A stretch of DNA of 64,000 nucleotides from Blastomyces gilchristii SLH14081 (taxonomy: Eukaryota; Ascomycota; Eurotiomycetes; Onygenales; Ajellomycetaceae), in the NCBI RefSeq assembly GCF_000003855.2, contig NW_003101680.1, forward strand, positions 2,107,095-2,171,094. Reading direction: 5' to 3'. How positions within the stretch are numbered: position 1 is the first letter of the stretch; the number at the start of each line of letters is the position of its first letter. Of this stretch, positions 26,474 through 36,468 are shown one piece after another. A model generated the notes under the pieces. The model saw only the letters and a list, made by a program, of their open reading frames with translations, was not told the origin of the DNA and did no database searches. The translations under genes were made by a program, and so were the position numbers.

Positions 26474-26653
26474 TGTGATTCGGAAGAACATACAACTGTT
26501 GAATAATAACACGGCCGCTTCCGAACTACTAGCATATGAATGTAAAGAAGGGGCCATAGCAGCCACTAATTAATTTAACGTACAAGATTCAATATATAAG
26601 AAGCCGGCGTACGCCCGTAATCATACGCTGGCTTAAGCAACCTTTGAATCACA
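26474..26653 (+). repeat. Gypsy-2 3' LTR
   Basis: 180 bp, TGTGATTC...GAATCACA, aligned end to end with 18,351-18,530. Confidence 0.9.
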
Positions 26654-29044
26654 AGAAAATGTTAGTAATTATCAAATTCTTTAAGATCTGATGACATTAT
26701 CTTCAGAATAGTAAGTACTCAGTGCAAGTTCTCACTGATTATACAAATCTGTATTACTTCTTGACAATAAAGAGCTTGACAGAATATTAAGTCAGGTGAG
26801 TGAAGCTGCTTTCAGAGTATGATTTCTATATCTGATACTATTCAGATCAGCTTAACTCTGCTAATATACTGTCTAGACAGTCTGATTATAATATCATTGA
26901 TACAGAGAAGAATTCTATAAAAGAATCTCTGTTATCACTGCAGAAGAAGCTGGCTGCAGAGAATTAAGATTCTCTGAAGCTTAGAAACAGCACTGAAGAG
27001 ACAGTTATACAACTCAGTATAGAAGATGAAAGAAAACCCAGATTCTTACAGAGAACTAACACTGAAGATCATAAGCTTCTTATATCACATTTTATAATTA
27101 TTGAATTAACAAAGAATGAAACAGTCTACAATCTTTCAATTCAACTACTTTTGAAATTCATTGATAAGTTACAGAAGAGAAATATCTCTACTGCAGCTTG
27201 AATTCAGAAGTTGAAGAAGAAAGAATCTGATTTGAACTTGAAAGAGACAGACTCTGAGTAGAACAGTACTGTTAAGAAATCAAGTCACTGATAACTAGAA
27301 GAATATGAACTTCTACTGCTGAATAATTCAGTCTTCATTTCTTATAGTAGAGTGATGTGTCAGAAGTTATTAAGAATTCACTATAATGATTCTCATACAG
27401 AGCACTTTGAATTAGAGAAGACTGAGAAGCTTTTAAAATATAAATATACTTAAGACAAGCTTCAGACAGATATCAAAGAGTATATTAAGACTTATAATAT
27501 CTGTCAAAGAATAAAGATTCTGTAGTATAAGTAATACAGTGAGTTGATATCACTGTCTGTTTCAAAGAGCTTATGACAGAATCTATCAATGAATTTCATA
27601 GTTGATCTGTCAAAGTTAACAAGAGTTAAAGAATATGACTTGATTTTAATCATTGTTAATCACTTTATAAAGATGATCAGATATATTTCTACTTATAAAA
27701 AGATTAAAGCCTCTGAATTGACTGACCTGTTTTTAGATATTATTATTTATAATCACAGTGCTCTGAAATTATTGATAACAGATTGAGAATCTCTCTTCAT
27801 TAGTAAATACTGATTAGCTTTTTGTTATTATCTTATAATAAGACATCTTCTCAGTATTACATTTCATCTGCAGACTGATGACTAGACTGAATACTAGAAT
27901 CAGACACTAGAATAGCATCTTTAAGTATTCTATTTATATTATCAGAATAATTGACTCAAACATCTTCTGACTGCTGAATTTGTATATAATAATATAAAGA
28001 ATGCAATCTTAAAGATATCTTTCTTCTATGCTTATTATAAATATAATTCTTTATTACTCAGTGACATTGTAAATAACATTCTGAAGAGAGAAATAAGCAG
28101 TCAGAATGTCAGACAGATACAGAGAACAGAGTATCTCTCAGTGCTAGAAATAAAAGCAAGATTGAAACTTTTGAACAAAATTTATAAGAAGACAGTGAAA
28201 AGTATTTATCACATTCAGAAGTAGCAGATAAAATACTATAATTAAAAACATCTTTCAATGAAGTTCTTAATAGAGAATCAAGTACTACTTTCAGTAAAGA
28301 ATATCAAGATAATGAGACTGTGTAAGAAGCTCAGTGAGTGATGACTAGAATCTTTTTCAGTAATAAGAGTGATGAGTAAGCAGATATATGAGTTGAAATT
28401 ACTCACAGAATTGAAATCAATTTATTCTGTTTTTCACATTTTCTATTTAAAGCTCTATAAGCAATGCTCTGAGACAGAGCTGTCTCAGCTAAATAGTATT
28501 GAGATTAAGAATGATACTGAATATCTTGTGAAGAAAATATTGAATAAGTAAATATATTACAGCAAGCTTCAATATCTTATTAAATGAGAAGATTATTTAT
28601 TATCAGAGAATTCATGAAAATCACTTGAGCATTTGAAAAATACTGAGAAAGAGATTGTAATCTATGAGATGATTAGTAAAGATTACTCTGTTACATATTA
28701 AAGATATTAAATAAGAAATACTACTTAAGACTTCTTATTTTTCTTAAAGAATTTTTTAGAGATAATCTTATAGTGATAAGCTGATATCTTATAGACTCTG
28801 TAGTACTCTTCTTCTATTTTCTCTCAAAGAGTTTTTAGAAGTTTAATAAGACTACACAAGTGTAACATTTCTGAAACAGTTAAAAGAAAAGAGATATTTG
28901 AAATCAATAAAAAGATTAATATTATTAACTCATAGATCACTACTATTCTAATAAAGCTGCAGCTCACTGAAAAAGTAAAAAGAGAAATCAGAGTCTACTT
29001 ACTAATAATCACATCTTCATTAAACTCATTCTTCACTGTTAAAG
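26654..29044 (+). pseudogene. Gypsy-1 copy 2, integrase and chromodomain part
   Basis: Collinear with 6,364-8,763 of copy 1. The integrase core includes 'MNFIVDLSKLTRVKEYDLIL' at 27,589 and 'LLITD' at 27,772. The C-terminal chromodomain remnant reads 'KLQYLIK' with 'LEHLKNTEKE' (about 28,520-28,650). It then continues into the X region instead of an LTR, so this copy shows the full element layout. Confidence 0.8.
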
Positions 29045-30504
29045 TCTTCAGTACTGATATCTTTGTCTGCTGAGAAGTTAGTACTGCAGCACTGTAGAGA
29101 AGTATGCTGTAGAAGAGTATAAGAGATACTGAAAGTATTAATTTATCAATTTATAAAGCATCTCAGTCATCTGCTTCAACTGAAGTGAGATTCTCTTTAA
29201 TCAGTGATTAATCTCTGTAATACTTTCAATAACAGCACTGACTAATCTCTTCTTAAGATCAGTTATTCTGAGATGTTTTTTCATCTCAGAGACTCATGCT
29301 TTTATCTTCTTTTATAGATAAGTAAGAGAAATCTCTTCAGTTTTAATAGAATCTATTAATACTTAAAGCTCTGAGACTCTCACTCTGTACTACTTAAGCA
29401 TCTAGACTTCTTATCAGAGCTGACATGACATCTTTCTGTGAGATAATACTTACAGAGAGATAGAAGTCATTGTTATAGATATAACAGAAATAATGAGAGT
29501 GAGAGAAGAGACAGATATATAAAATTCTCTCTTTCTTCAGCTGCTTAATGCAGTGCAGACAAGTAGTAATACTGATCAGAGACTGTATCAGAGCCTTCTC
29601 ACAGAGAGAAGATAAAGAAACTGCAGAATTCTGCAGACTTAATTTAGCAGTATTCTGAGCAGGGCTCAGATATGCTGTAGAAGAAGAACTACAGATTAAG
29701 CTTCTCAGAGTCACTGTTCTCAGAATCAAGCTCTTTTCAGATTTCTCTCTGAATGATCACACAGGGTCATACATCACTGTATTGACTGAGAGAAGGAGTA
29801 GTATTACAACAGCAGTGAGAGAGGCAGAGAACAGACTGAACACAGATGAACTGACTGGCAGAGAGAATGACATCTCACTGCAAGGCACAGTGACTACTAC
29901 TACAGCTGTAAGAGAAGCAGAAGAAGAAGGTGTGACAATGAGAGCAGTGCTTTCATAACTCATTGACATCATCATCTCTGTCTTCAACCTGGCTTTCTTG
30001 ACAGTCACGGAGACCACTGCCACATCATGAAGACATTTACTCACTAGAAAATGTCAGAATAAGCCCTTTATTATTCTTTAAGAATGATACTCTCATGCAC
30101 TCACTATTACAATTGAGAGAAGAGAAAGAAAAATATTTCATAGAGAGAGAGAATCTTTTTAAAAAATCCTATTACTACTGTTAGCTTTGTCTCTAAAATA
30201 CATCACTTTTACAGAGAATTTCATATATAAGATGAAATATAATAAGAGATCTGTAAGTCACTTATTAACTATGTTTTTCACATTTTAAATTGATATATAA
30301 GAAACTCATTTATCACATGTTTAGTTTGAATAAAGATGAATAAAGAAAGATCTATATAGTCAGCAGAAAAACTCATCTATTTCTTTATACTATATACAGC
30401 ATATATACTGTTAATCAGTTGATAACTGTTACTATATAATAAAGATAATTTCTAATTCAGTAATCTTGAGAATATAGAGACTATACTCTTAAAGAGAAGA
30501 GTAT
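29045..30504 (-). other. Gypsy-1 3' region X, copy 1, with antisense ORF
   Basis: About 1.46 kb between pol and LTR 3. The minus strand holds a decayed ORF in two open pieces, 30,044-29,757 and 29,729-29,394. The first is Ser/Val/Ala-rich ('VSVTVKKARLKTEM'). The second carries 'TCLHCIKQLKKER' followed by spaced Cys. It repeats at 31,037-32,499. No known domain recognised. Confidence 0.55.
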
Positions 30505-31036
30505 TATTATACTCTCAGTTATATTAAGACTCTATTACAGTTTCACACAGTCTATCACTTTTATATAGATGATTTCATTCTATTTAAATTAGTTTTCAAT
30601 TACTCTATAATATTATTTAAATATATTATAGAAAGATCTGATTAATGAATATAAGAACTCTACTTCTATATAAGATTAGTAGATTACTTTTTCTTAATAG
30701 TGAGATACTGCTAAGATATCACTTCAGCTATTCTCACTTATAAAATGAGAGAAGATATCTACTCATTATCTATATAGAATAACTAGATACTGGCTTCTTA
30801 TAAAAGAAGTCAGTAATTCATTTTTCTTCTATTGAAATATATATAAGAGTTACTGCATATCTTATACAATTTTCTTAGTATACTAAGTATCATATCTATG
30901 ATATTCTCATAATAACTCTGTAGCTTACAAGCTCACTATTTAAGCAAGATAGTTAAGCTCACTTATATAGCTTTTTAAACAACTATTTCTATATAATATC
31001 ACTGACTAGTCATCACTTCAGTTTTATTATATTATA
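30505..31036 (+). repeat. Gypsy-1 LTR 3
   Basis: 532 bp, heavily decayed. Even the GC-rich head is converted (TATTATACTCTCAGTTATAT against TGTCACGCTCCCGGCCGCGT in LTR 1). Confidence 0.8.
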
Positions 31037-32499
31037 TAAAGTCTCTGATACTGATATCTTTATCTGCTGAGAAGTTAGTACTGTGATACTACAGAGAAGC
31101 ATGCTATAGAAGAGTATAAGAAATACTTAAAGTATTAACTTATTAATTTATAAAGTATCTCAGTTATCTATTTCAATTAAAGTGAGATTCTCTTTAATCA
31201 GTGATTAATCTCTGTGACACTTTTAATAATAGTACTGACTGACTCTTTCTTGAGATCAGTTATTCTGAGATGTTTTTTCATCTTAAAGACTTATGCTTTT
31301 ATCTTCTTTTATAGATAAGTAAGAGAGATCTCTTCAGTCTTAATAGAATCTATCAATACTTAAAGCTCTGAGACTCTTACTCTGTACTGCTTAAGCATCT
31401 GAGCTTCTTATCAGAGCTGATATGATGCCTTCTTATAGAGTAGATAATACTTACAGAGAGATAGAAGTTATTGTTACAGATGCAACAGAAATAACAGAAG
31501 TAAGAGAAGAGATAAGTATATAAGATTCTTCTCTTCTTCAGCTGCTTAGCATAGTGCAGACAAGTAACAGTGCTGATCAGAGATTATATCAGAGCCTTCT
31601 CACAGAGAGAAGATGAAGAAACTGCAGAACTCTGCAGACTCAACTCAGCAGCATTCTGAGCAGGGCTTAAGCATGTGAGAGAGGAACTATGAATTGAGCT
31701 TCTCAAAGTCACTGTTCTCAGAATCAAGCTCTCTCCAGGTTCCTCTCTGAATGATCACACAGAGTCATACATCACTGTATTGGCTGGGGGGGGGGGGCGG
31801 CGTCGTGACAGCAGTGAGAAGAACAGGGGACGGACTGGACACAGATGCATCAGCTGGCAGAAGGAATGACACCTCACTGTACAGCGTGGCTACTACCACC
31901 GCGGCTGCAAGAGATGCAGAAGAGAGAGAAGGTGTGACAATGAGAGCAGTGCTCCCGCGGCTCATTGACACTATCTTCACCTTCAACCTGGCTTTCTTGA
32001 CAGTCACAGAGGCTGCAGCTGCATCACAAAGATGTTTATTACTCACTAGAAAACATCAGAATAAGTCTCTCATTGTCTCTTAAGAATGATACTCTCATGC
32101 ACTCACTATTACAGATGGAGAGAGGGAAGAAAAATGTGTCACAGAGAGAGAAGATCTTTTTAAAAAAATCCTGTCACTACTATTAGCTTTGTCTCTAAAA
32201 TACACTACTTTTGCAGAGAATTTCATATATAGAATGAAATATATTGAGAGATCTACAAGTCACTTATTAACTACATTTTTCATATTTCAAATTAATATAT
32301 AAGAAACTCACTTATCACATATTTAATTTGAATAAAGATGAGAAAAGAAAGATCTACACAGTTAGTAGAATAACTCATCTATTTCTTTATACTGTATATA
32401 TACTGTCAATTGATTGATAATTATTGCTATATAATAAAGATAATTTCTAATTCAGTAATCTTGAGAGTATTAAGACTATACTCTTAAAGAGAAGAGCAT
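31037..32499 (-). other. Gypsy-1 3' region X, copy 2 (LTR-X-LTR remnant)
   Basis: The same unit as 29,045-30,504, here directly after an LTR, so gag and pol are deleted. The junction shares AAAGTC with the pol-X junction of copy 2, suggesting microhomology. The antisense ORF is open from 32,046 to 31,765. The stretch 31,780-32,010 is GC-rich and little mutated (CCGCGG, CCCGCGG). Confidence 0.55.
31786..31797. repeat. G12 homopolymer
   Basis: Twelve consecutive G in the low-decay part of X copy 2. It gives a poly-Pro stretch in the antisense ORF. Confidence 0.9.
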
Positions 32500-33032
32500 T
32501 ATCATACTCTCAACTGTGTCAAGACTCTGTTACAGTTTTATATAACTTATTACTTTCATACAGATGATTTCATTCTATCTGAACTAGTTTTCAATCACTC
32601 TATAACATTATTCAGATATATTATAGAAAGATTTAATTAATGAATATAAGAATCTCACTTCTATATAAGATTAGCAGATTACTTTTTCTTGATAGTAAGA
32701 TACTACTGAGATATTACTTCAGCTATTCTTACTTATAAAATGAGAGAAGAGTATTCACTTATTATTTATATAGAATAGCTAGATGCTGACTTCTTATCAA
32801 AGAAGTCAGTGATTCATTTTTCTTCTACTAAAATATATATAAGAGTTACTGTATATTTTATACAATCTTCTTAGTATACTAAGTATTATATCTGTGATAT
32901 TCTCACAATAACTCTGTAGCCTACAAGCTCACTATTTAAGCAAGATAGTTAAGCTTACTTATATGACTTCTTAAACAACTATCTCTACATAATGCTGCTG
33001 ACTAGTCACTGCTTCAGTTTTATCACATTACA
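32500..33032 (+). repeat. Gypsy-1 LTR 4
   Basis: 533 bp, TATCATACTC...CACATTACA, aligned with LTR 1. It is followed by GTAGA, the right copy of the array's target duplication. Confidence 0.85.
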
Positions 33033-33802
33033 GTAGATAACTTTTCATCATTGAATATTTCATGAATTTAAGAGGATTTGACAGAATAGTGATGAGAATT
33101 ACAGAATAATAAGATTGTATCTTCTTTAACATCAAGAGCTCTTTTTAATATCAATGCCTGAGTTGTTAATTGTGAATCTGACACTTCAATAAAAGCTGCA
33201 GAACTGTGTATTATAGATGTATTTGAAGATAGTATTAAGATATCAAGAAGATTGAAAGAAGAGATGACTTTAATAATAAGATCACTCATCTTCTTCTTAT
33301 ACAACTTCTTCAAAAGATTAATTATCTTCTTTTAATTCTTCTTCTTCTTAATGATGATTTTGTTGACCTGAAATTCATATTTATATGATATGATAACAGC
33401 TGTATAATCTACAACTTTCATCTTCTTACAGATCTACTTTACAATATACTCCTTAGTCATCTTTTCTGCAGTATATTGAATATGAAAGAAGCTGATAGTT
33501 GAATCATTTACTGAGACAGTCTGATATTTGATCTTGACAGAATTCTTTATCTCATTGATAATCACCCATTCATACAATCTGTATGAGATGTCAGACTCAG
33601 GTGTAGAGATTTGTGAATATCAAGAATCCTCAGACTGAGTCTCTATATCCTTCTCATCCACCTGCTTCTTCATCTCATCATTGACCGGATCCTCTCCATT
33701 ATCCAGAACTTCTGGAACAGGTAGTTTGGGGAGACTGAGGCGCAGGGTAGGAGTCTTTGTACAGGCTTGCAAAGCAGCAGGACAGCGGGCATTGTGAGGC
33801 AT
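33033..33802 (-). pseudogene. second mariner ORF, unknown function (5' part)
   Basis: An ATG at 33,802 lies 33 bp inside the right TIR and points inward. The minus-strand reading 'MPHNARCPAALQACTKTPTL' continues to 33,620. After a short break a Lys-rich part follows, then a second open piece (33,313-33,068, 'SDLIIKVISSFNLLDILIL'). The gene would continue past the Gypsy-1 insertion into 2,949 and downward. An in-frame ATG at 33,859 lies within the TIR, so I prefer 33,802. I do not recognise the protein. It mirrors the transposase, which starts 1 bp inside the left TIR. Confidence 0.5.
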
Positions 33803-33834
33803 ATTGAAAAAAGGGTTGATTGATATATGTGGAT

Positions 33835-34016
33835 TTGATGATAAAGGTAAGAAAGACATGTATTTGGATGATATTTGATTGAAAAAGACGTGTATTGGAT
33901 GATATTGAATGATTCTAGAGAAATGCGGATATTTTGATTTTTTGGTGGTGTTTTGCTACTAATTTTCAGGGGGGGCTGGGAAAATTCTGTTTTCGCAAGT
34001 AATATGTCCGCCACAA
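33835..34016 (-). repeat. mariner right TIR
   Basis: Reverse complement of 698-879. It is followed by TACTA, which resumes the P450 sequence. Confidence 0.9.
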
Positions 34017-35017
34017 TACTACTCCGAGTGTTATCGGACTTGCTGGAATGGGCTATGATTTCAGCTCCATCCAGAACCCGACAAGCAGGCTTAGTATCGA
34101 ATGTGGAAAGATTTTCCCACTGGTATCAACTTTCACATTGTTTGCCCAGTTTTTTTTCTCTCGTATTAGCCCAAGACTTTTCACCCGCTTACCAATAAAA
34201 CACAACCGCGATGTTCAAGAAGGTGGTCGATACGTCTGAAACTTCTGCGAACGCCTTCTCCACGATAAGCAGCAGAAGATAGAGAATAAAGAAGCTGGAT
34301 ACATAGATATAATTTCTGTTGCGATGGAAAGTGGGGAATTTATCCACCAAATCATGACGTTTCTTGCTGCCGGGCATCAGTCAACATCTGCTACTTTTCA
34401 ACCTGTTATTTATGCCCTCTGCAAGTATCCTGCAATCCAAACTCGCCTTCGAGAAGAAGTTCGGTCCTCCCCGCCATCGATTTCATTTGACTCCCCGGCA
34501 CCTATTTCCGCCTCCCTCATTGACTCCCTCCCCTAAATACATGCTGTTTGCAATGAAACACTCCTCTTCTACCCCCCTCTCCCTATTTACAACGTGAGGC
34601 GGTCAGAGACACGGTGTTGACACTTTCATTCCAAAGTGAACCATCATTTCTATTTCACCTGCAGTCACGGACCACGATCCCGAACTGTGGGGACCAGATG
34701 CGGGAATATTTAATCCAGAGCGCTGGATGGGCCCTGGAAATGCCAATTCAGGCGGAGCAACTAGCAACTATGTATTTGTTACACTTTTTCATGGACCGCG
34801 GAGCTGTATCGGAGCAGCATTTGGACAGGCAGAGTTGGCCTGTTTGGTGGCGGTTACGGTTTGGAGATTTGAAATGGAGTTGTTGGATCCAGGAAAGGAG
34901 CTTAGGATCAGGCATGGGCCTCTCGGAGTGCCCGAGGATGGGGTAGTTGTGAATTCGGGATCGTACGGCAGAGATCTACTACATGTATTTCAGAGTTCTC
35001 TAGATCTATATCACTGA
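34017..35017 (+). pseudogene. cytochrome P450, 3' half (interrupted)
   Basis: This continues the P450 broken at 697. It shows 'GLAGMGYDFSSIQNP' (about 34,040), the I-helix oxygen-activation region 'MTFLAAGHQSTSATF' (about 34,350), 'CNETLLFYPPLP' where a K-helix ExxR-type segment is expected (about 34,550), the 'PERWMG' region (about 34,720), and the haem loop 'FHGPRSCIG' with the cysteine ligand (about 34,790). The E-x-x-R and the phenylalanine of the haem loop are altered (NETLLF; LFHGPRSC for the usual F-L-H-G). TGA at about 34,238 and several frame changes between about 34,600 and 34,680 show it is not functional. The C-terminus ends at a TGA near 35,017. The gene lacks the N-terminal coding sequence because of the mariner insertion. 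Confidence 0.8.
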
Positions 35018-36468
35018 GTATCTGAGCATTAGAAATTGAGCCGTAGCATTTCAACAATCAGCTGGCGGCTGCTATAGCGTATAATTTTAAATAAGACTTT
35101 AAATACCTGACTACCCGTACGGATAGGCGGTGTGAAATTTCCCTCTTAATATTCTGTAAAGGAATTGAGTTACTCTGATGTGACGGTTATGTTGTATGTA
35201 TCATAGCGTACACTCTCAATCTTTAAGACAAAAGGTGGACTCTTGGTCGTGTGCAAAAAGTCAGGTTTACCGAGCGTAATTTCCAATCCTTCAATGTTGA
35301 TTTGAATTTATCTCACTTCGGGCCGTGGCGAAGGCGGCAGAATTGTAGGCTTGGACATTCTGTCTGGTTATATGCGCGATAGCGCACAAAATGTACATGT
35401 TACATGTTAGTATGCATTCCACATTGCCTCAACCTCCATCCGAGATGCCCAAAAACATCGCCATCGCCCAATGAATCGCCCAATCTGCTAGAACTGGACG
35501 AGCGCAAAGGCATACGATAAAGCCTTATGGGGACGTGGCACTTCACTCTGAAGACCTGATAGGAAACTGAGCAGCAGACTTGCGGCTCCACACCTTCGTT
35601 AGTGATATTGATATTGGTTTATATCCCTGATATGCATAGGACGTCAGGTTACCTCAGAGGAGAGATATGGATGGTCAGCATGGCTTTACGCGGGGTGAGT
35701 TAATGCCATCGCTAAGGATAGTTCGCCCGTTGTCGACTTCCGCAAGGTGCGTTTAAGACTTGAGGCTGCATCATGTCCCTCCCTAACTCTGGTACATACA
35801 AGGTAGCAGAGCCGACAGAGCCGCCTCATCCATGACAATTTCCAATATATCCGACACTACTGTTTAGTCCGCCCACAACGAGATGGGACATGGAATTTGG
35901 CGGGCCAACCACACCGAGAAGAAGTCGAGGATGAATGGCCACTATGCAAGGCACTTCAAGTAGAGTCAATATCTGCTAGAATGGGATGGCTGTACGGAGT
36001 GGAAACCAAACTGATGCTTTCAGCAGCCCTGTCAGGAGGGAAAACCTGTTCGCAAGGGATGCTGGACCGGTTTTGGAGCCATCTCATGTATGTAGTTGGG
36101 GCAGTTGATAAAGTGAAAAATTCCTTGGCTTCTGCGCTTCCTTTATATCCCCATTGCCATTTATTTTCAAGACGATACGCCTGTGTTGCGACCCACCGAC
36201 AGCAGAGATAACACGGCAATGCCGTTTAGCAGAAGTTCAGTTCCGAATGAATTTTTTGCGTTCATAAACCCATAGTGGCGGAGATCGAGATCGAGGAAGA
36301 AGAATGTGAATTTCTTTTTCCTTCTTAATAGTTCAAGCGTCGTGGATGTAGCGATTAGCAGAACATGGCGGGCATTTCTCGTTTCATGAATCCAATATGA
36401 TGGACCACGAAGGACAAGTATATTCCATATTGCTCCTCATGCATGCACACACCCATCCAGTCATAAAA
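35018..36468. other. intergenic, no gene supported
   Basis: Composition returns to normal. A plus-strand ORF of 104 codons (35,897-36,211) and its antisense shadow have no recognisable domain, splice structure or repeat, so I leave them uncalled. The part near 36,400 is probably the 3' UTR of the asparaginase gene. Confidence 0.6.

Larger units (their letters stand above)
18351..26653 (+). mobile_element. Gypsy-2 LTR retrotransposon, nested
   Basis: 8,303 bp with 180-bp LTRs (TGTGRTTC...GAATCACA) and the short duplication AGAA on both sides (18,347-18,350; 26,654-26,657). A purine tract GATGAGAGAGAA precedes the 3' LTR. Plus-strand gag-pol occupies about 18,700-23,400, then about 3 kb of 3' region contains minus-strand ORFs. 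Gypsy-1 sequence resumes exactly after the right duplication, so this insertion is younger than Gypsy-1. Confidence 0.85.
2950..33032 (+). mobile_element. Gypsy-1 (chromovirus) four-LTR tandem array
   Basis: Four copies of one LTR of about 533 bp (2,950; 8,764; 30,505; 32,500) separate three internal segments. The first is gag-pol only. The second is gag-pol plus a 1.46-kb 3' region ('X'), with three further insertions (hAT in its 5' LTR; SINE and Gypsy-2 in its interior). The third is X only. The array as a whole is flanked by GTAAA (2,945-2,949) and GTAGA (33,033-33,037). This is a 5-bp target duplication differing by one transition, so the array descends from one insertion that later grew by LTR recombination or reinsertion and lost parts by deletion. 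The pol order (protease, RT, RNase H, integrase, chromodomain) is that of Ty3/Gypsy chromoviruses. Confidence 0.8.
698..34016 (+). mobile_element. Tc1/mariner element, host of the whole nest
   Basis: Near-perfect 182-bp inverted repeats bound this element (698-879 and 33,835-34,016). The left flank ends ...TACTA and the right flank begins TACTA, so there is a TA target duplication, which may extend to 5 bp. The transposase ORF starts at 881, immediately inside the left TIR. Without the Gypsy array (2,950-33,032) the element would be about 3.2 kb, large for Tc1/mariner. The extra length includes a second ORF that starts just inside the right TIR and points inward. The element lies inside a P450 coding sequence. 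The TIRs are almost unmutated while the transposase is RIP-decayed. Confidence 0.85.

Noticed and set aside
31751..32083. Plus-strand ORF of 110 codons with a poly-Gly run
   Set aside because: The poly-Gly comes from the G12 run. The minus strand of the same interval matches the antisense ORF of the other X copy, so the plus frame is a shadow.
2950..33032. Interpretation as four independent Gypsy insertions
   Set aside because: Inner units lack their own target duplications and share LTRs. Only the outer ends carry GTARA.
35897..36219. Overlapping ORFs of 104 (+) and 87 (-) codons
   Set aside because: Neither gives a recognisable domain, and they are mutual shadows in intergenic DNA.
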